From Sporobacter termitidis DSM 10068 (lineage in GTDB: Bacteria > Bacillota > Clostridia > Oscillospirales > Oscillospiraceae): 64,000 bases of DNA. The notes under the pieces were generated by a model. The model was not told where the DNA came from. It worked only from the letters and a program-made list of their open reading frames with translations, and ran no database searches. Below are positions 42,465 to 50,403 of this stretch, in pieces; within the stretch, counting starts at the first letter, position 1; the number at the start of each line of letters is the position of its first letter. The stretch spans positions 248,001-312,000 of the forward strand of contig NZ_FQXV01000003.1 of the NCBI RefSeq assembly GCF_900130065.1. The letters run 5' to 3'. The translations under genes and the position numbers were made by a program.

Positions 42465-44222
42465 ATGGATCATACGGAAAAACATAAGAGAGGAGCATTT
42501 TCCTATCTCTTCGAGTGGGCGGCGCCCTATCGGGGGAAATGCGCGCTGTCCGTTGTGACGGCGACTTTGGGGGTACTGTGCGCTGTCGTCCCCTACTTTT
42601 GCGTCAGCAAAATCGTGACTCTGCTGATCGCCGGGGAGCGGTCACTCTCCCCATACCTGTTCTGGGTGGTGGCAGCCGCGCTGTTCTGGGCGGGAAATTA
42701 TCTGTTCCACTCCATCTCCACCACAATCTCCCACGGCGCTGCCTTTGCCGTCATCGCGGATACCCGGCGGCGAATGTGCGAAAAGCTGGCCCGGCTGTCC
42801 ATGGGGAAGGTCCTTGCCCGCCCCAGCGGTGTGACCAAGAACATCATTGTGGAGCGCTTGGACGGCATTGAGCCCACCCTGGCGCATGTGGTACCGGAAA
42901 TGACAAGCAAGCTGCTGGCTCCGGTGGCCATTCTCATCTACGTGTTTATTTTGGACTGGCGTGTGGCTTTGTGGTCGCTGCTCACGTTTCCGATCGGAAT
43001 GCTGGCCATGATGGGAATGCGCGTCGGCTACGAAGAGAAATACAGCCGATACGTGAAATCCGGCAAGAATCTCAACGCGGTCGCTGTGGAGTATATTAAC
43101 GGCATCGAGGTTATCAAGACCTTCAGCCAAACGGCCAAGACCTACAAAAAATTTACCGACGCGGCACATGAGTCCGCTCATTCCGCCATCGACTGGATGA
43201 AGGACACCCAGATTTTCTTCTCTCTGGGTATGGTGGTCATTCCCTCAGTGCTGGTAAGCGTTCTACCCGCCTGCGTGCTGTTTTATTTGCAGGGAACGTT
43301 GCCGGTGAACGAAATTGTTGTGATCGTGGTGCTGTGTCTGGGCATGATGCCGCCCCTCATCGGCGCGATGAGCTACAGCGACGATCTGGCAAAAATCGGG
43401 ACCATCGTGGGGGAGATCAACTCCATTCTTGAGGACGAGGAGCTCCGGCGTCCCGAAACAAACGTGCAGCTGGACCGCTTTGACATTGAGGGTAAGGCCG
43501 TGCGCTTCAGCTATAAGGACACCGAGGTGCTCCACAGCGTGGATTTCTTCTTCCGGGAAGGCACCGTCAATGCCCTGGTAGGCCCCTCCGGCAGCGGGAA
43601 GTCCACCCTCGCCCGGCTCATTGCCTCCATGTGGGATGTTACCGGCGGCAGTATCACCATCGGCGGGGTGGATGTCAGGGACATTCCTCTCCGCCAGCTC
43701 AATGAGATGATCGCCTATGTCTCCCAGGACAATTTCCTGTTCAACGAAACGGTGCGGGAGAACCTGCGCAAAGGCCGTCCCGGAGCCACTGACGCAGAGG
43801 TGGAGGCCAGCGCCAGGGCCTCCGGCTGTCACGAGTTCATTATGCAGCTGGAAAAGGGGTATGACACAATGGTGGGCAGCGCCGGAGGACATCTCTCCGG
43901 CGGCGAGCGCCAGCGGCTATCCATCGCCCGGGCCATGCTGAAGGACGCGCCCATCGTTATTCTGGACGAAGCCACCGCCTACACCGACCCGGAGAATGAG
44001 GCCGTTATCCAAAATGCGGTGGCCCGGCTGGTCAGGGGCAAGACCCTGATTGTGGTAGCTCACCGGCTGTCCACCATCACCGACTCCGACCAGATCGTGA
44101 TGGTTCGCGACGGCCATATTGAGGCGGCAGGCACTCATGAAACGCTGCTGGAGGACTGCACGCTGTACCGTCACCTGTGGGAAACCCATATCGGCTCGAA
44201 AGACGCAGTGGAGGTGAAATGA
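42465..44222 (+). CDS. ABC transporter, fused permease/ATPase (IrtA-like half, second copy)
   Basis: A 585-residue half-transporter starting right after the EcfA stop. Membrane domain in the first ~330 residues; Walker A GPSGSGKST, Q-loop VSQDNFLFNE, signature HLSGGERQRLSIARAML, Walker B IVILDEATAYTDPEN. The unusual EATAYTD (normally EATASLD) is shared with the first half-transporter at 2.5 kb (EATAYAD), so these are orthologous halves of two related systems. In one operon with an ECF importer. Confidence 0.86.
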   Translation: MDHTEKHKRGAFSYLFEWAAPYRGKCALSVVTATLGVLCAVVPYFCVSKIVTLLIAGERSLSPYLFWVVAAALFWAGNYLFHSISTTISHGAAFAVIADTRRRMCEKLARLSMGKVLARPSGVTKNIIVERLDGIEPTLAHVVPEMTSKLLAPVAILIYVFILDWRVALWSLLTFPIGMLAMMGMRVGYEEKYSRYVKSGKNLNAVAVEYINGIEVIKTFSQTAKTYKKFTDAAHESAHSAIDWMKDTQIFFSLGMVVIPSVLVSVLPACVLFYLQGTLPVNEIVVIVVLCLGMMPPLIGAMSYSDDLAKIGTIVGEINSILEDEELRRPETNVQLDRFDIEGKAVRFSYKDTEVLHSVDFFFREGTVNALVGPSGSGKSTLARLIASMWDVTGGSITIGGVDVRDIPLRQLNEMIAYVSQDNFLFNETVRENLRKGRPGATDAEVEASARASGCHEFIMQLEKGYDTMVGSAGGHLSGGERQRLSIARAMLKDAPIVILDEATAYTDPENEAVIQNAVARLVRGKTLIVVAHRLSTITDSDQIVMVRDGHIEAAGTHETLLEDCTLYRHLWETHIGSKDAVEVK

Positions 44223-45967
44223 TGTTTGGTTATATCAAGAAATTCCTCGATTTTGCCCAGGAACAGCGGAAAAACATGGCGGGCGCGTTGGTTTTAGGCT
44301 TTTTCCAGAGTATCTTCAACGCCTTTAGCCTGCTGGCGGCAGCCTATGTGCTGGGCGCCATTCTGGACGGCTCCGTTCGGACCGGCACCGCATGGATTGC
44401 CATGGGCATTGTGCTGGCGGGTATGGTGGGCGCCTATCTGTGCAATTACTTTTCCACCCAGCTCCAGACCACGGCGGGATATACCACCGGCGCCCGGGCC
44501 CGCATCCGCATTGCGGAAAAGCTGCGCTACGCGCCCATGGGCTACTTTAACCAGCGCAATCTGGGGCAGATTGCCAATATCGCCACCAATACCGCCGAAA
44601 GCCTTCAGGAAACCCTGACCCGGTGCATGCTTTTGTCGGTGCAGGGTGTGCTGACCACGGCTGCCATCAATATTATGATGTTTATCTTCGACTGGCGCAT
44701 CGGCCTTGTCACTCTGGCGGGCTTCGTTCTGTTCCTGCTGGTCAACGCCCGCCTTCACAGGGCGGGGGAAAAGCTGTCCGAGCGTAAGATCAAGTCGGTA
44801 GAAAACGCCGTGGAGGCTATTTTGGAGTATGTTCAGGGTATCGCCGTCATCAAGTCGTACAACCTGACGGGCAGTGCGAACAAAAAGGTCTCCGACGCCA
44901 TTACGGAGGAAAAGGTGGTGGCCTATGGGCTGGAACGGGCCTTTGTCCCCCTCATGTCTCTTCAGGGACTGGTGACTAAGCTGGCCGGCCTTGCCATTGT
45001 CATTTGCGCGGTGCTGTTTTGCATCGACGGCTCTATGCAGCTGAGCAGCGGCCTTGTTGTTTGCATCGCCGCCTTTATGGTCTACAATGAGCTGGCCTCC
45101 GGCGGCAATATGTCCGCCCTGCTGCGCATTGCCGCTTTGTCCATCGACAACATTAACGCGACGCTGAATATGCCCGTTATGGACGAAAAAGGCACGGATA
45201 TCCAGCCGGACAGCAAGGCCATTGCCGTTGAGAACGTCAGCTTCTCCTACGACAAGCGAAAAATCATCGACGGAGTGAGTGTGGATATCCCCGCAGGCTC
45301 CACTCTGGCTATCGTAGGCGGCTCAGGCAGCGGCAAGACGACTCTGTGCAACCTTATCATCCGCTTCTGGGACGTAGACGAGGGCCGTATCAAGCTGGGA
45401 AATCACGACGTACGGGAGTACACCCTGGACAGCCTGCTGAAAAATTACAGCATGGTATTCCAAAATGTCTATCTCTTCAATGACACCATTGCGGGCAACA
45501 TCCGCTTCGGCCGGCCTGACGCCACCCTGGAAGAGGTGCGGGACGCCGCCCGGCGGGCCTGCTGCGACGACTTCATCATGGCCCTGCCCGACGGCTACGA
45601 TACGGTGATCGGAGAAGGCGGCGCCAGCATCTCCGGTGGGGAAAAGCAGCGCATCTCCATCGCCCGGGCCATCATCAAGGACAGCCCCATCATCATTCTG
45701 GATGAAGCCACCGCCAATGTGGACCCAGAAAACGAGTGGATGCTCCAGCAGGCTATCCGGGAGCTGACCAAGTCCAAAACGGTCATCATGATCGCCCATC
45801 GGCTGAAAACCGTCCGCAACGCGGACAGGATCATCGTCATCGAAAATGGGCGCATCGTCCAAGAGGGCACCCACGCGGCGTTGATGGCGCAGGGCGGACG
45901 GTACGCCGACTTTATCGGCATGCGGGAGCAGTCCATCGGCTGGAAGCTGGGGCGGCAGGCGACTTAA
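44222..45967 (+). CDS. ABC transporter, fused permease/ATPase (IrtB-like half, second copy)
   Basis: A 581-residue partner half: Walker A GGSGSGKTT, Q-loop MVFQNVYLFND, signature SISGGEKQRISIARAII (LSGGE reads ISGGE), Walker B IIILDEATANVDPEN, MIAHRLKT. ATG 44222 has GGAGG seven bases upstream; ATG 44219, which overlaps the previous stop as ATGA, is also possible. It ends the operon S-T-AA'-IrtA-IrtB. Confidence 0.86.
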   Translation: MFGYIKKFLDFAQEQRKNMAGALVLGFFQSIFNAFSLLAAAYVLGAILDGSVRTGTAWIAMGIVLAGMVGAYLCNYFSTQLQTTAGYTTGARARIRIAEKLRYAPMGYFNQRNLGQIANIATNTAESLQETLTRCMLLSVQGVLTTAAINIMMFIFDWRIGLVTLAGFVLFLLVNARLHRAGEKLSERKIKSVENAVEAILEYVQGIAVIKSYNLTGSANKKVSDAITEEKVVAYGLERAFVPLMSLQGLVTKLAGLAIVICAVLFCIDGSMQLSSGLVVCIAAFMVYNELASGGNMSALLRIAALSIDNINATLNMPVMDEKGTDIQPDSKAIAVENVSFSYDKRKIIDGVSVDIPAGSTLAIVGGSGSGKTTLCNLIIRFWDVDEGRIKLGNHDVREYTLDSLLKNYSMVFQNVYLFNDTIAGNIRFGRPDATLEEVRDAARRACCDDFIMALPDGYDTVIGEGGASISGGEKQRISIARAIIKDSPIIILDEATANVDPENEWMLQQAIRELTKSKTVIMIAHRLKTVRNADRIIVIENGRIVQEGTHAALMAQGGRYADFIGMREQSIGWKLGRQAT

Positions 45968-45999
45968 TAAAATGAAGGCGTCCAAAATGCCGGGCAAAT

Positions 46000-46030
46000 A
46001 AGGGAGCAGGAGAAAACTCCTGCTCCCTTT
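46000..46030. terminator. Terminator between ECF operon and MFS gene
   Basis: A perfect 13-bp stem AAGGGAGCAGGAG/CTCCTGCTCCCTT with loop AAAA between convergent genes. Confidence 0.85.
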
Positions 46031-46084
46031 GGTAACGGCTGTATTTAATTCTTTTGAATTATACGTAGTCGCTAAGCAAAGAAA

Positions 46085-47503
46085 TTATTGTTCACCCTTT
46101 TTTACATCTTTGATTTTAAAGGAAAGAATGAAACCGATGACGGATAGTATCAAAGCAAAATAAAAACCGTAATGGGAGCCGTTCGTAAAGGCATCCGCTT
46201 CGTTTGTACCGCCGCGAGAGAAATATGCAGTTTGTCCAATGCCAAGCAGACATGTGGCAATGGCAGTACTGATAGCGCCGATGATCTGCTGCATTGTACT
46301 GATTATTGTGCTTCCATCCCGTGAGAGATTTGGCGGGAGTGCATTCATTCCGCTGGTCTGTGCCGGGGACATAACCAATGGAATACCAATCATGATAATG
46401 ATATGGCAGAAAATTATGTAGCCAAGAGAGCTGTGTGACGACGTTAAAATAAAAAGAATTGTACCTGCAATTACGGCAATAAATCCAATTTTAACCAGGT
46501 ACTTTGCTCCGAACTTGTCGTAAAGCCGCCCGGAAAGGAAAGAAAACAAAGCATTGGTTAACCCACCGGGGAGCAAAATAATTCCTGTCATAGCCACCGG
46601 AATTGAAAGTCCGTTTTGAATATATTGGGGCAGCAGGAACATAGATGACAATATAATACTAAAGTTTATCATCACGACGATTGCGCCCGTCCGGAATCTT
46701 GGAACCTTCAGTGCTTTCAAATCAAGGACCGGAGTCTCCATTTTGAACTGCCTTCTCGCATAAAAAATAATGGCAGTGATACCGATTAACAATGTCAAAA
46801 TAACAGGAAGAGAAAATCCGAATTCACTGGCCAGACTCACGCTGAATACCAAGCCCCCAAAACCAATAACAGAAGTTAGGCATGATATTCCGTCAATTTT
46901 CGGTTTTGTTATCTTATAAGGATTCACCATAAAGAGCACTACAGCAATTAAGGCCACAGCTGCTATGATAACAAAGATAAAGAATATCCAGCGCCAGGAA
47001 AGCATTCCTAAGATAATACCTGAAAGAGTTGGGCCAACAACTGGCGCAAACATTATAACCAGAGAGGCTATGCCGATAGCAGACCCAATTTTATTGATAG
47101 GAAAAAGCTCTAAAACAATTGAAAACATCATCGGAATAAGAAGTCCGGTACCAATTCCCTGGATCATGCGTCCAACAAGAAGAATTCTGAAATCAGGCGC
47201 AAAACCGCTGATAAGAGAACCAAATATAAATGCGCCCAAAGCAAAAACAATCAGTTTTCTTACAGAAAAACACCGCATCAGTAAACTGGTGAAGGGAAGA
47301 ACGATCCCAATGACAAGCATGTAACCAACCACCAGCCACTGTACGATGCCCGCACTAATATGAAAAGTATCCATGAGTTTCGGGAGCGCAATATTTAAAG
47401 ATGTCTCACTAAACAAACCACAAAATGCACCTATATATAATCCTAACATAGCCAGATACGGATGCTTTACATCCATTCTGGCTTTTGACGGTTGTTGCTC
47501 CAT
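46085..47503 (-). CDS. MFS multidrug transporter, DHA2 (LmrB/EmrB-like)
   Basis: A 472-residue, 14-segment major facilitator protein. Features: SLNIALPKLMDTFHIS in segment 1, the motif A-like region LMRCFSVRKLIVFALGAFIFGS, and motif C MFAPVVGPTLSGIILG (GP..GP..G). It exports drugs or other hydrophobic compounds by proton antiport in the cell membrane. It is paired with a TetR gene just upstream on the same strand, as lmrA-lmrB are in Bacillus. The gene is A/T-rich relative to the ECF operon. Confidence 0.88.
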   Translation of the reverse strand: MEQQPSKARMDVKHPYLAMLGLYIGAFCGLFSETSLNIALPKLMDTFHISAGIVQWLVVGYMLVIGIVLPFTSLLMRCFSVRKLIVFALGAFIFGSLISGFAPDFRILLVGRMIQGIGTGLLIPMMFSIVLELFPINKIGSAIGIASLVIMFAPVVGPTLSGIILGMLSWRWIFFIFVIIAAVALIAVVLFMVNPYKITKPKIDGISCLTSVIGFGGLVFSVSLASEFGFSLPVILTLLIGITAIIFYARRQFKMETPVLDLKALKVPRFRTGAIVVMINFSIILSSMFLLPQYIQNGLSIPVAMTGIILLPGGLTNALFSFLSGRLYDKFGAKYLVKIGFIAVIAGTILFILTSSHSSLGYIIFCHIIIMIGIPLVMSPAQTSGMNALPPNLSRDGSTIISTMQQIIGAISTAIATCLLGIGQTAYFSRGGTNEADAFTNGSHYGFYFALILSVIGFILSFKIKDVKKGEQ

Positions 47504-47549
47504 AAATAAATTACCTCATCAATCTGTCTTTCTATCTTTGTAACATGCT

Positions 47550-48128
47550 TTAAAGAGAATCTTGACTTAACAAAACATTTAGAATATTACTAATTGCAGA
47601 GAGTGGTACCGTATCTTTTCTCGTAACACAAATAGTAATAGCTCCCTCAATCATTATTTCAATGGCCATACCCAATTCTTCAGCCTTTTGTGGAGCAAAC
47701 CCGCTCTGGATCAATTTATGGGCGTATACATTACTTAATTCAGTAAATACCTGTTCACAAGCCAATCTTAATTTCTCATTTGAAGAATAGGTCTCTAAAG
47801 CCATTAAACTTATTGAGATATCTTGAAGCTTATTTTCATCATTCAGGTCATCTGTGATATTACTTATTAAGTATTTAAGAGCTTCCACCGGGTCCGAATA
47901 TTTATCCATGGTACCACGTAATCTTTCTACTATGGACTTACATGCCAATTGAATTGCTTCCAGGGCTAACTGTTCTTTACCTTCGGGGAAATAATAATAA
48001 AGCGAGCCTTTAGGCGATTTGCTTTCTTCTAAGATCTCATTTAATCCGGTAGCATTAAAGCCGTTGATTTGAAAAAGTTTTGTGGCAGTATTCAGTATTT
48101 TTTCCCTTGAGGTATTTTGAGTGTTCAT
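47550..48128 (-). CDS. TetR family regulator, LmrA/YxaF type
   Basis: A 192-residue regulator: KLFQINGFNATGLNEILEES, then PKGSLYYYFPEGKEQLALEAI, a pattern typical of LmrA/YxaF. ATG 48128 with AAAGGA upstream. The operator-like TAGAGACTGGTCTACA at 48152-48167 resembles the LmrA/YxaF box ATAGACCAGTC. It probably represses itself and the MFS gene. Confidence 0.87.
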   Translation of the reverse strand: MNTQNTSREKILNTATKLFQINGFNATGLNEILEESKSPKGSLYYYFPEGKEQLALEAIQLACKSIVERLRGTMDKYSDPVEALKYLISNITDDLNDENKLQDISISLMALETYSSNEKLRLACEQVFTELSNVYAHKLIQSGFAPQKAEELGMAIEIMIEGAITICVTRKDTVPLSAISNILNVLLSQDSL

Positions 48129-48151
48129 AAAATATATCCTTTCGTAAATTA

Positions 48152-48167
48152 TAGAGACTGGTCTACA
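48152..48167 (-). promoter_or_regulatory. LmrA/YxaF-like operator
   Basis: TAGAGACTGGTCTACA, an imperfect palindrome, 24 bp upstream of the TetR start. Confidence 0.6.
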
Positions 48168-48500
48168 TAATGGTAGCCGAATCAAAGGCCAATGTCAATA
48201 ATCACTTTAGTTTCGCGCCGTTTTTCAATTGGACGACGTGCTAATCAATTTTTGCTACAAATGATTAATAATTTCCTTTGCAGGCATTATTGTAATTTAC
48301 TGACTTTTGGTATTATTAACTGTTTGTTAATGGATTGCGTTGACACTATTAACTTAATTGCGTATTATTTGATGTAATTTAATACAATTTAATATTAATA
48401 TAATCGGTAGATATAGTATTAAATTGATAATTATGTGTAGTGGATGAATTTGCCTGACGCCTGCGGGAGAAAATCCTGGACCTATAAGGAGCGCCAAACT
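48168..48500. other. A/T-rich non-coding region
   Basis: No gene seen. CAATTTAATA (48385-48394) and TATTAAATTG (48417-48426) form a perfect inverted repeat. The very low G+C suggests recently acquired DNA. Confidence 0.35.
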
Positions 48501-48824
48501 ATGCCTAAGTATATATGTCAATCGTGCGGGTATCAATATACTGCAAAAGCATCAGCACAATGCTCCCTATGTGGAAAAGGCGCAATATTGGAAGTATCCG
48601 AAAGAACAGAAAGAATCGATTTTGATTATAATGACGAGCTAAAAACTGCTGAGGACAATGCTTGGTATGCCCTTTCTCACAATAACTTTCAGCAATTTGG
48701 CTATTGGGCGGAAATTTGGATGCAAATCAATCGTATATCAAAAAAGAAAAAAGCAAATCCATTTTATGAAATTTTGGCAGTTGCTTCATATAAAACAAGA
48801 TATAGAAATTATCCCAATAAGTAA
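48501..48824 (+). CDS. Zinc-ribbon protein of unknown function
   Basis: A 107-residue protein with an N-terminal rubredoxin-like zinc ribbon (CQSCGYQY ... CSLCGKG), then a helical part with no recognised domain. ATG 48501 after AAGGAGCGCCAAACT. The frame may be broken near 48790: the +1 frame continues with a protein-like stretch ending about 48939 (IEIIPISNGTIDQIKG), so the original protein may have been longer. Confidence 0.6.
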   Translation: MPKYICQSCGYQYTAKASAQCSLCGKGAILEVSERTERIDFDYNDELKTAEDNAWYALSHNNFQQFGYWAEIWMQINRISKKKKANPFYEILAVASYKTRYRNYPNK

Positions 48825-48877
48825 TGGGACCATTGACCAGATAAAAGGAAGCTTATTAAATTTTATTGGAGCATTAA

Positions 48878-49423
48878 ATGATGGAATATGTTACATATTC
48901 TCACTGGTATTCCGAAGAAATGCTGCCTCCCGACAATAAAATCAGATGTGAAATCCAGGATATAATAAGCAGCTTAACTTATGAAAAACTCGTGCAGAGG
49001 CATCGGCATGATAATGAAATGCTGCTGAGCGAGGGAAAAAAGACAAAGGTTGGGCTCCAGTTCTCCCTCAAGAACATCCTCCGGGAAGCCTTCAGCGTCA
49101 GGGATTGGATTCCGAATCCCATGACATCAGAGGACTGCAAGAATCCGCTCCTGATTGATTATTACAAGAACAAAGTCGGCGCGACTATAACATTCAATAA
49201 CCGTGTGTCTGTTGGGAGCGACTTGCTATGCTTTCAATTGGCCGGCGATATAAAGGATATTATTGATCTCGGAATATATATCTGCTGTACGAAGGCGTTT
49301 TCAAAAAAAATCTCAATAACGGAATCAACAGCGATGATCAGCTTTGAAAAGGTCACATTGGATTTGGAGACATTTAAGCCGATCGTTACCGTGCCGGTTT
49401 GGGTCATTGGATTAGTGGGATAG
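48878..49423 (+). CDS. BglII/BstYI-like protein with incomplete nuclease active site
   Basis: A 181-residue protein that resembles BglII/BstYI restriction enzymes: YSHWYSEEML near the N-terminus, SLKNILREAFSVRDW, and the core LLIDYYKNKVGATITFNN followed by DLLCFQL and IDLGIYICCTKAF. In active members the core holds D-x8-E-x-Q; here Asp94 remains but the Glu and Gln positions are Thr103 and Thr105. Cleavage activity is therefore unlikely. No methyltransferase is nearby. It might be a DNA-binding relic or a protein with a new role. ATG 48878 with TTGGAG upstream. Confidence 0.65.
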   Translation: MMEYVTYSHWYSEEMLPPDNKIRCEIQDIISSLTYEKLVQRHRHDNEMLLSEGKKTKVGLQFSLKNILREAFSVRDWIPNPMTSEDCKNPLLIDYYKNKVGATITFNNRVSVGSDLLCFQLAGDIKDIIDLGIYICCTKAFSKKISITESTAMISFEKVTLDLETFKPIVTVPVWVIGLVG

Positions 49424-49469
49424 TAATGACTCGCAGCAAATTACGCAAAAAAGGGATGGGCATAAAATA

Positions 49470-50108
49470 ATGAAACTGATCCTCTTGGGCGCTCCTGGCG
49501 CCGGTAAAGGTACACAAGCCAATATCTTAAGTCAAAAGCTCGGCATTCCGACGATCTCAACGGGAAATATTTTGAGAACAGCCGTTAAAAACGAGACGCC
49601 GACCGGGCTTATCGCAAAGTCTTATATGGAATCGGGCGGTCTGGTCCCGGACAATGTGATTATGGGGGTCGTCAATGAGCGGCTCTCCGAGCCGGACTGT
49701 CTGAACGGCTACATACTTGACGGCATACCGCGAACCATCGACCAGGCGAAGGCGCTGGAGGACGACGGGGTGGACATCGATACCGCTCTGCTCATCGAGA
49801 TATCCGACGCAGAGATCGAAGCGCGCATGACGGGCCGGCGTACATGCCCTGTCTGCAGTACAACCTACCATATCAGGAGCAATCCACCTAAAGATTCCAA
49901 TATCTGCGATATATGCGGCAGCGAGCTTACTATTCGAAAAGACGACGAGCCCGAAACGGTAAAAAATCGTCTGAGGGTTTATCATCAGCAAACTGAGCCG
50001 CTAATTGAATTCTATAAATCAAGAAGCAAGCTCAAAACAGTCGATAATCAACCGACCATTGAGGCGACGACTGAGGCTATTAATAAAATCATAAGTATCC
50101 CTGATTAG
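49470..50108 (+). CDS. adk: Adenylate kinase
   Basis: A 212-residue adenylate kinase: P-loop GAPGAGKGT, NMP-binding STGNILRTAV, DGIPRTIDQA, and a zinc-type lid with four cysteines (CPVCSTTYH ... CDICGS) as in Gram-positive and some other bacteria. Makes 2 ADP from ATP and AMP. It lies outside the usual secY-adk-map cluster, so it may be a second copy. The C-terminal half is somewhat divergent (KNRLRVYHQQTEPLIEFY retained). Confidence 0.93.
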   Translation: MKLILLGAPGAGKGTQANILSQKLGIPTISTGNILRTAVKNETPTGLIAKSYMESGGLVPDNVIMGVVNERLSEPDCLNGYILDGIPRTIDQAKALEDDGVDIDTALLIEISDAEIEARMTGRRTCPVCSTTYHIRSNPPKDSNICDICGSELTIRKDDEPETVKNRLRVYHQQTEPLIEFYKSRSKLKTVDNQPTIEATTEAINKIISIPD

Positions 50109-50183
50109 ACTCCCACGAGGCGGAGCGTTCCGCCTGACGAGTAAAGATTATGTCTTAGTTCTAAAACCTTTCAGATAATAAGG

Positions 50184-50225
50184 AAGCACCCGATTTTGCC
50201 TGCAAATGAGCAAAATCGGGTGCTT
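50184..50225. terminator. Hairpin terminator between adk and tRNA-Val
   Basis: GCACCCGATTTTGC with GCAAAATCGGGTGC makes a 14-bp stem; it could serve the adk gene or the tRNA on the other strand. Confidence 0.7.
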
Positions 50226-50230
50226 CATAA

Positions 50231-50303
50231 TGGACGATACAGGACTCGAACCTGTGACCCTTCGCACGTCAAGCGAATGCTCTACCAGCTGAGCTAATCG
50301 TCC
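50231..50303 (-). tRNA. tRNA-Val (anticodon GAC)
   Basis: Reads on the minus strand as GGACGAT acceptor stem, TAGCTCAGCTGGTAGAGC D-arm, anticodon arm TTCGC-TTGACGT-GCGAA with GAC, T-arm with GGTTCGAGTCC, and ATCGTCC-A at the end. The CCA end is not encoded. Confidence 0.95.
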
Positions 50304-50403
50304 GGGTCAGCGAACGTTATTGTACAATAGCGGGGACAAATTGTCAACCCTAAATTTTTCACCTGGGGGCGCTGCGGCCCCCAGGCGAAAACGCCGTATA
50401 TTT

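Noticed and set aside
40869-42485. Long open frame of 538 codons on the minus strand opposite the fused ECF ATPase
   Set aside because: His/Gln/Gly-rich shadow without domain or start signals; the plus strand carries complete ABC motifs.
48168-49423. Complete restriction-modification or defence system
   Set aside because: Only a BglII-like protein without full active site is present; there is no DNA methyltransferase, toxin-antitoxin pair or other defence gene beside it.
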